A DNA stretch of 64,000 nucleotides from Sisyra terminalis. Its lineage: Eukaryota; Arthropoda; Insecta; Neuroptera; Sisyridae. Both the position numbers and the translations under genes were made by a program. Shown here piece by piece: positions 49,420-61,399 of this stretch. Below the pieces are notes generated by a model, which saw only the letters and a program-made list of their open reading frames with translations, did no database searches and was not told where the DNA came from. Each line of letters starts with the position of its first letter. The stretch's first letter is position 1. Location: the NCBI GenBank assembly GCA_958496175.1, contig OY292275.1, positions 48,747,701 through 48,811,700 of the forward strand, given 5' to 3'.

Positions 49420-50640
49420 GTGTACGAAACGTCAGTCGATCGCTAAGAAAATAATTCAATGTGGCTCGTAAATCTTGATTGAATATAATATAAATGCAGG
49501 TAATGTGTGCACCAAAGTATTCATCTACGAGTAATATAATTTTATAATTCAATTAGCCGATGTCCGTAAAGTACTTCGATTTCTTTAATAACGCAATAGT
49601 GGACGTTTTACTTTGCTGTCGCTGAGAAAAACGAAGGAAATGCTTATGTACTGGAACTTTAAGTGGACATTGCGATGAATGTAATGCAAAAGTACACACA
49701 TATTTCTATTAGCTATTTATTATTGTATATGAGTATCGTATGTTTTAAGCGTCGATTAATATTTATAAGCTGAAAATCATAAATTCATGATATAACATAG
49801 CTATAACACAAACACATACAGAAGAAATGCACATGCGAAATAAAATATTGCTAATGAAAAACATACCGTAAATCATGGTATTATATCGTGACAATACGTA
49901 ACCGAGAATACTTTTACATTGCATCGCCACGTCCTCTTTCTTTCGACTTCTTTTCTCTTGCTGGCATTTTTTTATATTTAATACTTTTTTCTTTAGCTTT
50001 TTTCCCATCTTTCTTGGTTTCAATGCACCAACGAAAGAAACATAAAAAAAATTTTTTGCAACTTTTTCACTCGGTTGCCTTTCGAAAATATTTTTTTTAC
50101 ATTCGTTCGTTATTATATTGTTATGATATTAGGTGACATACTTTTGAGGTTTATTACCCAAAATTAATTGCTACGAAGAATTTCATGGCAGATTTTTGTG
50201 CAATCGAAATTAGCAATTTGAATTATGAACAGTATCAAAACCACAAAAAAAATCAATTGAAAATTCAGCTAGTGTTTTATCATTGATGTATTGTCGGATT
50301 GGTGGGGCATTATAAAAATTGTTAATTTAAATTTGACAAGCCGCTGAAAGCGTTATTGCAGTTTGAATGCAATTGTAGTTTGCGTGCCCTCTTCCCCGTG
50401 TTTCAGCCTCGTAATTTCATTCGATGCACTTTAGCCAATAATCAAAGATTGCGCGTGATTTATTAATGAAATAAATATTTCTCGATTATAATGTTGGCGC
50501 TGTCAACGAGTGCGTATCGAGTTTCTCACCAATAAATTGCCAGCCGCCATTAAAACGATATGTATACGATTCACCCGAACCTATTTCCATATCATTTTAA
50601 TATATTTCCGTAGAATACTTCAAAAAATAAATATTCAAAA
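49420..50640. other. GC-richer island cluster, putative conserved non-coding DNA
   Basis: Blocks at 49420-49700 (CGAAACGTCAGTCGATCGC; TTTACTTTGCTGTCGCTGAG) and 50330-50590 (TTTGCGTGCCCTCTTCCCCG; AATTGCCAGCCGCCATTAAA) are repeat-free and GC-richer than the surroundings. Open frames at 49763-50136 on both strands overlap and show no domain. Likely regulatory. Confidence 0.4.
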
Positions 50641-51949
50641 AAGAGAGGATTATCAACGTCTGTCTTAATCTACATGAGTGAAAAATGAGCTGATAAAAAA
50701 TATAACATTTTTTTGTCAACTTATTTATAAAGATTTTTTACTCTTGATTGATCGCCTGACTGAGTTGAAACTTAACGATAACATTTCATCGGTATAAATC
50801 AAAAAATATTCTCAGAAATTCAGAGAAGCATTTTCATTATCAACATTAAGGATTATATTTTGTTTCACTTGGAATTTCTAAACTAAAATCTTTGACCTCC
50901 TAAACAGTTCGTCTAGCTTAGTTATTATGAGCTTACATTGTTTACTGTCAAATGATTTCTCTTAATTAAAATGATAAACAAAATAAAAATGTTTGATTAT
51001 TTTTATTATTTGCCATTGTAAACTTTTCTATTTTTTTTGTTTTTTTTTTTTTGATAATTTCTGCAACTTTATTAAAAACAATACAGCAAATTAAAGAGTA
51101 GCAACCTTAAAAGTAGATCTAACATTAAAATTCAGTAAACCTAAGGAATCAAATTCATTATATGTTAATATTTTTGTCAAAAAAATTTTGGATTTTATAT
51201 TCCGAAAATGAAAATACTTCAAAGTTTTTCTCTATAAATAAAAGTTTCCAGTTTTAATTAAGCCAACACTCAGTGATTATTTTAAATTAGGGCTGTCCAA
51301 CATGAAACCGACGCCCAACAATTTTTCCAACCCGCGAAGCGGAGCAATGGAACCTTTTTTCCAGAGTATTAGAGCAAAAAGTGCTTAAAAAATAATTCGT
51401 ACCACTAATTTTTAATACCTAAATCATCTTTTCTTCTTGTATTACATCTATGGTCGCTGTTCCTAAAATTACCGTCCAATCCATCTAGTTTAGCGGTCGG
51501 GGAATCGCGGTAAACTACCCCAAATGAGGCGATAATGAAATTTTTGGGGATCATTCGGAAATTGTCACTTATTAAGGTGATCCATTTTGATGAACAAAAA
51601 AATAAATATAAAAAATCGGTTAAAACGCAAATGATTGTACTCAAATTGCACTAACATCAAAAAGCTTTAATTTTGAAGTTATTGAATCAAACATGAAACA
51701 ACATCATTTCTGCAAAGCCTGAAGGGGAAACTTACGCAAAAATATTTTGAGATAATAGTTAAAAAAGTTTCTCGACTGCTGGTTCTTTGTATATGAAGAC
51801 AGGCAAGATAGAATAGCTAAACTTGATTTGGTGCGTTTGAAAGCTTTTGATAAAAAGTTAAAATAGTAAGATAATAAAAAAAAATTATGATTGAGCTTTT
51901 TATTTTAGTCAGATCTTTCTTATGTTTTTCCACCCCTATGGGCTTAACT
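50641..51949. other. AT-rich non-coding stretch with a possible hAT-type end
   Basis: TTAGGGCTGTCCAACATG at about 51288 resembles a hAT terminus and is followed by a GC-richer patch (51305-51355), but no partner end or TSD was found. Nothing else is supported. Confidence 0.35.
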
Positions 51950-52600
51950 ATATTATCTTCCATGTTTTTCAATCCTGTGCTAAATGCGTGAATTTAGGGG
52001 ATGAGTGGTCAGACATTTTGAGTGGGCATCTTGCTCTGGTATGCTTGCCTTCCATTTTTCCTTCAACTATTAGTAGTTTAATTTATCCCATTTTTTAGCT
52101 ATATGCCCAAACTACCGCAAGTATACCTTGTTTATTCTACTTATGAATCTCTCAAGTATACTCAGTTCTTCCAAGATGGGTTTATAATTGGTTATTTTTT
52201 CTATTCATGAGAAAATTCTATATATTATCTCTTAATATACTCCTGTAAGTACATACCCATGTTTCGAAGAATTCATCCTTTTTCTTGTCGGTTTTTAGGT
52301 ACCTACCAAGCTTCATAAGTGTATGAGGCCATTGGAAAAAATAACGCATAAGCTATTATAGTTTTACTTTAGTATTTTTTCGGATGGATTTACTTTTCCT
52401 TAATTTCGTTAGTTTCGTCGTTACTATGTTGGCTATTGTAATACGCCTTTGATTTCTTTACTACGTCTTTGGTATTGGTGACAAGGGTTCCTAAGCAATA
52501 TATGAACTTTGGGATTACATCGCAACCGTTTATTTTATAGTTTGTGGGATAAGGATCTAAAGTTTGCTAATGGCACCCTTAAATAAGAAGATCTAAGTTA
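51950..52600 (-). pseudogene. heavily decayed LINE (RTE/CR1-like) fragment
   Basis: Minus-strand translation near 52540-52440 gives INGCDVIPKFIYCLGTLVTN then KDVVKKSKAYYNS, resembling the F-x-YLGS-LVT segment that follows the RT palm in many LINEs. Further along, with frame changes, come words like KTKV...L and MASYTYEAW (LTYGSETW-like), and RLRW-GH-like sequence near 52130-52080. Stops in every frame show it is dead. Ends and TSD were not identifiable. Confidence 0.55.
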
Positions 52601-55257
52601 TAGCTTAACTTGGTTTTGTATAGATATCTAATATAACGAATACGTAATCTAAAGAAGAACAAAAAATTTAATATTTTATTGAAATAACAACTAATCTTTT
52701 TAAGATTCTCTATAAACCTGCAAGTTTGAGAACCAATAATCTGAAGTACCTACCTAATTATAATTACCTTCATTATTTATTGCGACAGTCAATAGATTCC
52801 TAGAACAGAGTAAAAGCTCATTTTTTCCACACATGGGGAAAGTGACGAAAATTATGGATGGAACAAAAAATGTTTTTCTAATTAAAAAAATTATCGAAAA
52901 ATGACAAATATTTTTAGTTATCGATGAGAATTAGCAAATTCAGTAATCAACTAAACAGAATTAGTAAAAATTGAAATGAAGAAGTAGAAGCTGTTTTTCT
53001 GGTGGATAAATTCTAAGTTATTGTTGGGTAATCTCTCATTTTCAGTAAATGGAGGAAGAGATCATTGACAGTTTTATATGTAAAACAAATAAATAGTAAT
53101 AACCCAAAAGTTTGGATCCGTATAAGTTTTGCAAAGCTCTTATTCAGTTGTGGCCATTGAATTTTTCAAATGAAGCAATTGGCGTTTAAAATCGCCACCG
53201 AGTCCCATGAATATTAATGGTAAATAAATGGTGATTATAATGTTGTTGGGATCGCATCAATTTACTGATAACTATCACATGTATCTCAGTTCTTTGCCGC
53301 AGAATATAAATAGCTATTTATTATAATTATATTAAAATGTGAAAGATTATCATTTATTATCACGCAGGACAGAAAACCAATGAAAAATGGAACACACAAG
53401 TGTTTGAAAAGCATATTTTTCAAATTAATAACCACACATGACGTTTTTCGGTGCCTTTTACCTCATATTTAAGTAGATGTAGAAAAATGCGTTTTTCTAA
53501 TTGATTTTCACTTGTTGTATTTCTCTTGGCTAAGAGTAGGCCTGCAGCAAAGGCGTGTTTAGTTGCATTAAAGTGACGTTTTTTTTATTAATAATGTCAC
53601 TTTAAATTGATTAATTCTTTATTAAATTACACACAATATCTATTAAAATTGCATTAACGCATTTTTCTAATCGAATTCATTTTCTATATTATATTTATTA
53701 AAAAAAAAATGAGGCAATCAATCAAGGTACGGTTCAGTACTTCAATTTCCTCTTGAGTGTCCTAACCATCAATTTGTGTCTATAATTTAAAACAATAATT
53801 GCTGGTTGGCTTTAATAAGAAATTAATTGAAACAAGCTTTTTAATTTTATAGTGAAAAAGGCATTTTTTTAAATCTTACTACCTTGTAACTTGTATATGT
53901 GTAGATAACACGATTTTTTCCTGGTTTTATGTGTTAGGAAAACAAAGTATAAGTACTTAGGTCTATAATTCATAATTTAAGACAGTTCAATTTAAAACCG
54001 GATTAATAATTTAAGACTCTTTCATCAAGATAATTTTTTAGATATTGTGTTAAAAATTTTAAAATTTCAAAGGCATAAAAGTTTTTTTTTACAGCGCTAA
54101 AATTTGGTAGATTTTCAAGGGATAGTTCGAGTCACGCTTCGATACAATATACAATTTATCAGCTTATAGATCAAATAATTGAATTTTTTTCTCTTCCACT
54201 TTTAATGAAATCGCTTCGTTAAAAAGTCGTAAAATCTGAATTTATTCTAAAAAAAATGTTTTTTTTTTTGGATTCTTTATTTTATATTTGCTTTTTGTTG
54301 GTGTTGCTATATGATGATGTTTGTCTAGAAATGATTTAGATTCGGTGGTTGGAAATACGGTTTGGACTGGAAATATTCATTCGTACTGTGACTAAATGTC
54401 TAATAAAATTATTTTGAATAACTTATTTACGTTTAGGTAAGTAAGTTTCGGCTCGTTAAAAAGCTATAAAATTGTGGTGTGTTACACGTTAGGTTTGAAG
54501 GGGAATTTGAATAATTTTTACCTTGTTTTAAATATAATTGGTCTGATTCTGAATTATTAATTTTTTTGTTGAGTTGTAATTTTTTTTATTTTTAATGTTT
54601 CTTTTTTTATAGTTTTATTCTTATTTGAATTAATGTCACATGTTCATCCATATAGCTATAAGATAATTGCAATTTTACAAAATCTTACGTACCGTTAGCT
54701 TTTCATTTAAAATGGTCAAATTTTATGATGAAAAGTATGAAATAAATACTAAGGTAAATTACGTATTCCAAAATAAATCCCTATATGTTACATAGAAGGC
54801 TAGTTTTTTAATATATCTTTCATCTAAATAAACTTTAGAGTATGATACATATATCGCTTTTTAAAGGTACAGATTTAATACTTGAACCCTAATTATTGTC
54901 ATCTAATTATTATGTGTTTATAAGCAAAACACAGTAAAGGATATGGAGATTGCAAAAAAAAAGTATTACAACTTATGCGTGGCACAATGTTGCCCCAAAA
55001 ATTTCGCTTTCTCAAGGGAATACTTAGGGAATAGTGGGAATAGTGGACATCTAAATACTTGAAAAAATCATTCCAAAACGGTGTGTTATGATCTATTAAT
55101 AGCTGTTTTTCTTATATCATAATATCTGCTTTTGTATCTTGATATTAGTTAATATACACAGTATAACATTGTTGACTCCTTCTTAAAGAACACTTTACTT
55201 AAAACAATTTTTTACATTCTAAATGTGTTATAACCCAATTTCTATTGATGTCCATAT
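52601..55257. other. AT-rich non-coding stretch
   Basis: No gene is supported. It contains simple A/T runs and one short hairpin, listed separately. Confidence 0.45.
53566..53606. repeat. short hairpin (TTAAAGTGAC / GTCACTTTAA)
   Basis: Perfect 10-bp arms at 53568-53577 and 53596-53605 around an 18-nt T/A-rich loop, with partial pairing beyond. Related GCGTTTTTCTAAT and GCATTTTTCTAAT words lie on either side (53488 and 53656), so it may be the core of a small repeat. Confidence 0.55.
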
Positions 55258-55265
55258 TTTTTAAT

Positions 55266-55330
55266 TGTTATTTACCATCGCTTTATAACTACTAAGATCT
55301 TTAGCGACTCTAGGGTTAATAAAAATCCAT
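55266..55330 (-). mobile_element. tRNA-derived SINE fragment, copy 5 (core only)
   Basis: On plus, ACCATCGCTTTATAACTACT then TTTAGCGACTCTAGGGTTAA. This is the reverse complement of the family core shared by the copies at 12140, 12612, 46157 and 46766. The Pol III head is missing. Confidence 0.7.
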
Positions 55331-55336
55331 AATCAT

Positions 55337-56040
55337 GATGGCCATATTATTATGTATTGTTTTGATCCTTTCTGAGATTTGTTGCACTATATTTATCAAT
55401 AAATATTATTGAGCTTTAGTATACAATTTCAAACAATCAGCATTACATAATAGATGATTGTAGAGAAAGTTCGTTTTGGAGAAAATTAGCAAGTATTATA
55501 AAATAATACTTCGTTAGTGGCAATGTTTTCTAATTTATCGATGCTAAATTTTATAATCACTTCATAACCCGAGAATGCTACAAGGCAGTAAGTAATTGAA
55601 GAGCAATAAAAATATTTTTTTCATCAATAATGGATGACGATTGATATTTTTGTCGATGCTAATCAACTTTTCAAATAAAAAGATGAAAACGTGTACCCTA
55701 TATTCTAATGGCTCTTATAGTGGTGCACATAGAATAAGAATTACAATTATTCCTACTAATTTTTGTTAGCCATAATAATAGTTATTTACTATGGATAATT
55801 TTCTAATATGAGAGAGACATCAGGGTAGTTTTTTAAATCGAGAATAGTAAGCTAATATTTCGTATAGGTTTTTCGTATTATTATTTTTTTTTTTATTTTT
55901 TTGGTTCATGGTGTATAGAAATATCTAAGACATAATATTCATTTATAGTTAATCCCGATTTTACCGAAACAAGGCTCATTTATAAACCTGGATTGTAAAA
56001 GCTCAGTAATTGGATCCTTATTCTATTAAACTACTCAAGT
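55337..56040. other. AT-rich non-coding stretch
   Basis: No feature supported. Confidence 0.45.
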
Positions 56041-56051
56041 TTTAAATACTA

Positions 56052-56291
56052 CACGGAAAAAATCATACTAAAACTTTCTACTCTAACATCGTAATCGACT
56101 TTCACAATCTTGATCTTTGCAATGTTTTGTTTAAAACTTACTATTTAAGTTTGAATTTCAACGTTACAACATCGTTATTTTTCGAAGGAAAATAGTAAGT
56201 TTTCAATGAAACATTGCAATGATAGGAAAATGAAAACCCAGTCCTGGATTACGATGTTACTTTAGTAATTTTTTGATTAGTTTTTTCCGTG
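56052..56291. mobile_element. TA-flanked foldback MITE (240 bp)
   Basis: Ends CACGGAAAAAA and TTTTTTCCGTG are perfect inverted repeats flanked by TA (56050-56051 and 56292-56293). Inside, TAACATCGTAATC (56084-56096) pairs with GATTACGATGTTA (56247-56259), and TTGCAATGTTTTGTTTAAAA with its counterpart near 56199-56218, so most of the element folds into one long imperfect hairpin. A similar terminus (ATTTTTTCCGTGTA) recurs at 56442-56455. Confidence 0.65.
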
Positions 56292-56441
56292 TAAAGTAGT
56301 ATTTAAGAGTAGGCTAATTTAATAGAATTACTATCTAATTGCTGAACTTTTACTATTTTGGTTTGTATACGAGCCTCGTCTGGGTAAAATTTGGATTGTA
56401 AGTGAATATTACGTATTTTTTTGGTTGTATAATTTTTAGCA

Positions 56442-56455
56442 TATTTTTTCCGTGT
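56442..56455. repeat. solo copy of the CACGGAAAAA terminus
   Basis: ATTTTTTCCGTGTA matches the right end of the foldback element 150 bp to the left, including the TA flank. It is probably the end of a second, nested or deleted copy. Confidence 0.5.
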
Positions 56456-57299
56456 ACTTTTCAACAAAAATAAAAGAAATTGACTGAAACACAAAGTCTT
56501 GTTAACCTTTTTAGAATTAATGGTTTATCACAAAAAACTAGCTTCTTATATTCAAAGAATTTAGTCTTGAATTATCATTTTTATTATGTAAGAAACATTG
56601 AATTTGCCATCCAACAGTCAGTAATTAATCGTTAGATAAATTAAAACACTAACTGTGAAAGAGCTTTTGCTAGCTTTATAAGTAAATTTTCCCGTTTTTT
56701 TAAATTGTAAAATTTCTAAATAATAACCTAAGTTAGTGTTCCCTAATATGTAATTTGCGTACTTCCATTTTGACTGCGTCTGATATAACTAGAAGATAAG
56801 GCAAAAAAAACTCAGTGTCCAGATATTTATGCAACTAACATTAACTACTAACGCTAAAAATTTAAGAAATACTGACCTAAGTTTAACTAGAGAGTAGCTA
56901 AAGATGTACTTAGTGTAATTATAAATTGAAAATATGAAATTATAAAACTTGTACATGATATTAAATTCAATATAATTATTAATCGTAGAACACTTTCTTC
57001 TTGTTTTGCTGCAAATTTTAAGAGCGTTACAAGTCCATATAATAAGATACATTAAAAACAGATCTTAATAAAATGCAATGTTGATACAAAGTTAATTTCT
57101 TAGAAAACTATCTGCAACATTCAAAATCTAGATATAATTAGCCACTTTATATGCTTCGAAGCAATAACAATTCACCCTTATCCTTTATTCAACATCTTGT
57201 TAATTCAATTTTTTTGAAACAAAAATCTGATAATTGCAAGTCCCATTAAATTTTATGTATTAATTACATGCACTTGAAAACAAATTATTCAATAAAATA
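56456..57299. other. AT-rich non-coding stretch
   Basis: No feature supported; an 87-codon minus-strand frame (56789-57052) has low-complexity AT-driven composition. Confidence 0.45.
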
Positions 57300-58900
57300 T
57301 GCATACGAGATGTTCAGTGTAAAATGCGGTTTTTACGATGAAAAGAGACACATTCTCATTTCACTTGTGTACGACGACCCGTAGGTACATCTGTCGAACA
57401 TGCCGAAAGAAAAAAATTTAAATACAAAAATTCTCTCTATTTTATAATCGATAAAAGTTAATTAAATGTTGCTTTCTTCGCGCCTGGTGGCGTAAATTAT
57501 TTTTCAACTCTAATTTTTAACCTTTTTCGATGGTATAGTTGATTGAAAAAAAAAATGTTTTAGCCGTTTTGATCGAGGAAAGATCTTGGGAAATATTTTA
57601 CGATGGGAATTTATTATTTAAATTTTGTATGAATTTGAAATGGCAAACCCGTAATTTTCAGTTTATGATTATATGAATTGTGTTTTATTTTTTTTTCTGT
57701 TTGTATAATATAATACAAACATTGGTGTGGAGTGATTGGAGAAAATAATATGTCATTATATTCTTTTAAACATCAATAATAATTATGTTTGCAAAACTGC
57801 ATCTGCATTTTAAAATTAGTGTTGGTTCGTTGACGGAGCTACAAGTTAATTCACCTGCATCACTGCATAATTAATGCATATATGAATGACTGACACCTGC
57901 ACTAGTCAAGTAGATGCACTTGTGCGGTGCATTTATGCCTTTATGCTCTTTGACTCGAATCTCAATCCCAAATCACCTTTACTCCTACACAATATAACAC
58001 ACACATTCACAGTATGAAACATAAATCAAAAATTCGAAACCTTGGAAAGCCGAGAAAAAAAATCTTTTTATTAAAGCCCTGCATCGTTGCTTACGTCGAT
58101 AAATTACTATCATTACGATTGTTTGTTTTATCACGTTATCTTCCTCATTGCACTCGTTCGCATATCAGATTGCAAATAAATGCATTTTGCACTCATTCAA
58201 TTCTCGACTTACTCCGGCCGGGGCAATTTTCTCCTCACCTCATCCGGAGGATTTATTTCCAACAATTAATCACGCCGTGTTGAAAACCTGCACACATTGG
58301 CAAGCCGAAATATTCGAATCCAATGCAGAAGTGTGAATAAATAACCTTGAATACACACATACTATACCCACATTTTTTTTCAAGTAAACGGTCACATGTC
58401 TTGTAACAATATCGTAAATGCGAAATGTGAGATTTTAATAATCATGTTCCATTGTAATTACATCCTTAATCCGCTAAAAATAAACATGACCATTTGAAAA
58501 TGTTTGATATTTACCGTCTGGCTTGCGGAAAAATTAACGCATTCGACTTGAAATGTGAAATAAATAATTTCGTTACAATAGCCAAAATTAGCGTTAAATT
58601 TCTCACTTTACTAAATAAATCGGCAAACAGCATTAATTGTTAATATCTGAGTTTTGCACAATGACGTAATTTGCAAACATTTAAAAATTGAAAAAGAAAT
58701 AAATAAATTAACCACCAAGGCTATTCCAAAGGGTGTTATTAGTGTTGAATCGATTAAACACATAATCTGTTATAAGTGTAACGGTAGGTTTCCTCATGGT
58801 CGAGACCACCGCTGGCCTGGCTCACAACCCCCAACTCGTACCCAGATTACAAATCTACCCGAGTGTTGAAAGACTTGAAAATTAAAACGAAACATATAAA
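57300..58900. other. GC-richer island cluster, putative regulatory region
   Basis: Blocks at 57350-57410, 57480-57590, 57830-58000, 58140-58330 and 58760-58870 are GC-richer. They contain E-box and Runx-like words (CACTTGTGCGGTGC at 57918-57931), AATTAATGCATA (57870-57881) and palindromic CCGGCCGG (58215-58222). Open frames of 60-90 codons overlap in several frames and are unrecognised. 58790-58860 (CGAGACCACCGCTGGCCTGG) could be an old repeat, but no ends or second copy are present. Confidence 0.42.
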
Positions 58901-59900
58901 TTTTCTGTAATCCTATTTCATATACCTCTACACGTAGTATAATATCGCAGCCTCATAAATTCCGAAAATATATTACATCGACTGGACTGTTTTTAATTCT
59001 CCTCGATACCTTGTTTTTTAATTTCATTTTGATGAAGATTCTTCTTCCAATTTGACCTTAGGTTAACTATGCATTGATTTAAAACCATTTTTTGTTTCTT
59101 CGCATCTCCAACTGGAGTCAGAATCGGAGATTTAGCTTTCTTAATTTATTTATTTTGATGAAAAAAAATGTAGAAAATTATTTCCTTTTGAGTCGACTTG
59201 CATATGATTTACATAATAATTATTAAATAATCGAGTTGAGACCATTATTATTTTTGTATTACGGTTTTGTTGCTTTTATGTGTGGTAATAATAAATTATT
59301 ATTATTAGTCACTTCAAATCAAATAATATGATTAGACCTGTCGGTTTTTCTGAAGTATTATTTTATATACGTACCTAAATATCTACTGATTGAAATGTTT
59401 TATGTATATTTAACTTAAAAGTAGAATGGAGTAAATGACATATTTCAATTTGTTATTCTCAATCGAATTTCGAGGTACAATAAATGGTGTTATTGTTGTA
59501 TATTCTAAAACAAATCCAAACGATTACGTAAAAATAAATAAAGAAACCAAATAAATAAGGGAAAAATGTAACAATATTATGCATTTAATTTTTCTTACAT
59601 TGTAGTTTGTTGAAACGTAAAAGTATGTCTACATATTTTTATACTTTGAAACTTTGGGTTTTAGAAAATATTTGCGTAATGAATATGATTTTTTAAATGA
59701 TAAACTTTTGAAATAATAAAAATAGCACAGTAAAATACCTTCGAAAAATTGAGGAAAGTAATAATCACTAATTTGGAATAGGATTAAAGATCGCAAGATT
59801 GCATCTTTATTGGAATTAATCATTTGATATTCTCTAAATATTTTTTTCGAAATATCATCTTAATGTGCCTAGATCCGCATTATGGTATTGATCAGAGGTT
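58901..59900. other. AT-rich non-coding stretch
   Basis: No feature supported. Confidence 0.45.
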
Positions 59901-59909
59901 GAATCCTTG

Positions 59910-60061
59910 CAAGGTTTATAAAATACACAGGTTGCCCCATTAGAAAAAAAAATGACGTCATACGAAGAATTTTGAAATTTGAAACAGTCTGAAGATATGT
60001 ACGAATTTCTTCTGGATACGTCACGTAGCGCATGAGGCCACCTGTGTATTGATAAACCTTG
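59910..60061. mobile_element. MITE with 9-bp TSD (152 bp)
   Basis: The left end CAAGGTTTATAAAATACACA(GGTTGCCCCAT) and the reverse-complemented right end CAAGGTTTATCAATACACAG(GTGGCCTCAT) are terminal inverted repeats of about 30 bp with few mismatches. Flanking direct repeats GAATCCTTG (59901-59909) and GAATCTTTG (60062-60070) differ by one base, so the TSD is probably 9 bp, as for Mutator-like elements. A P-type 8-bp TSD is the alternative. Confidence 0.68.
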
Positions 60062-60442
60062 GAATCTTTGGACCTTCTAACGAGGTGGCATTAGCTTTAT
60101 TCAATATGATCTACGGGTTATGAGTAATCTTTTTAATATTATTGGACTATTATAGCAAAGGAAAGTATTTCCTGTTTTTATATCGTAAACGTTAAAATCA
60201 TTAGAAACTATTAAATGCAAATCAATGTGTTAAAAATAACCACCGCTGTTAGTTGCATTAGAAAAAAGATTTAGATATCTAGTTAAAGTTTTTATCGATA
60301 ATTCTTATTCAATTGTGAAGTCTATTGCAAGATAAGGAATTACGATTATTATTCTATAACCTATAGATCCTAGGTTCAAAAGTAGGATGGCTTTTTCGGC
60401 TTTCGGATTTTTGTGAACCCTAGGGTTAGAATGTAAGGTAAA

Positions 60443-60559
60443 CGACCATTCGTTAATTACGTAAGAAAACTGAGGGGAAAGGGGCATAAAAAGTCTCTAC
60501 ATGTCCTTATGTTTGGGGGGAGGGGTAAAACTCATTCTTACGTAATACTTTGTAAATGA
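60443..60559. mobile_element. small inverted-repeat element, family Z copy 1
   Basis: ACCATTCGTTAATTACGTAAG on the left and TTCTTACGTAATACTTTGTAAATGA on the right are imperfect inverted repeats, and both ends are followed inwards by G-rich/C-poor sequence (GAGGGGAAAGGGG, GGGGGGAGGGG). A second, diverged copy lies at 60692-60812. I associate the ATTACGTAA ... GGGGGAGGGG arrangement with a widespread insect MITE type, from memory and unchecked. Confidence 0.55.
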
Positions 60560-60691
60560 AAATTCAATATTAAGAATCTTATTCCATAATTTGAATAATT
60601 ATTTGCTCAAAAATAAAAAACAATGATTCACGTTAAACTGTAAGTTTTAGTGCAACTGATCCTTTTTAAACATTTTATTACTAAGAAAAAC

Positions 60692-60812
60692 GTGATAGAA
60701 TCTTTCGTAAGAAAGGGGTTGAGGAGCTTAAGAAATCTTATGTATCCTAACGTGGAGATAGGGGGAGTCAAAAATCACCAAAATTGTCCTTTCGTAATTA
60801 ATGCTTGGCCCC
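60692..60812. mobile_element. small inverted-repeat element, family Z copy 2
   Basis: TCTTTCGTAAGAAAGGGGTTG opens and CCTTTCGTAATTAATGCTTG then GCCCC closes. Read on the minus strand it begins GGGGCCAAGCATTAATTACG, parallel to copy 1's start. The interior includes AGATAGGGGGAGTC. Ends are diverged and no TSD was defined. Confidence 0.5.
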
Positions 60813-61399
60813 AAACAAAATTCCACCGATTTTTGAAGAAACAGTAATACATAGAGATCTGAAATTTGCCGAATCAATGTACCTTAATAGTACCCACATT
60901 CCCTGAAGTTTTGAACCAGATATCTTTCTGGGGCCGATTCACTATACTTATCGTCCTGTCCTTTGTTTTTATAGATAACTTTGTAGTTTATAGAAAACAC
61001 TTATTTCGAAATTTCTTATTTAAACGGAGTTTTTCAGGCAAACCATAAGTAACTTAAAAATTAAATTCTTAGTTTTTCAAATCTTATTTTTTACCAATAA
61101 TTTACTTCTCATTTCCTAGTAGACTTTTATGTTTGTATTTTGAATTCATACTCAAAAAATCAATATTAAAGTTTTATCGTTACCATCAATTTCATAATTT
61201 TTCAAATAATATCAAAATATGAAAAACAGATTATATATCATTGATATTTTCTTTGGTGTAAGACAAATTTAAGATTTTTGCCTTAGTTTGGATTGAATTA
61301 TGTTCTTTTTTGATGTCTTCGATGGAGAATCTTTTTGCAGCCATTTTTCATCATTGAATCGGCAGTTTTAAATATGTCATAAGGTTTATTTTTGAAATT
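60813..61399. other. AT-rich non-coding stretch
   Basis: No feature supported. Confidence 0.45.

Noticed and set aside
51288..51360. hAT-type end TTAGGGCTGTCCAAC
   Set aside because: No matching opposite end or 8-bp duplication found within the next kilobases.
58790..58870. tRNA-like or SINE-like GC-rich sequence
   Set aside because: No valid A/B box pair and no second copy in the window.
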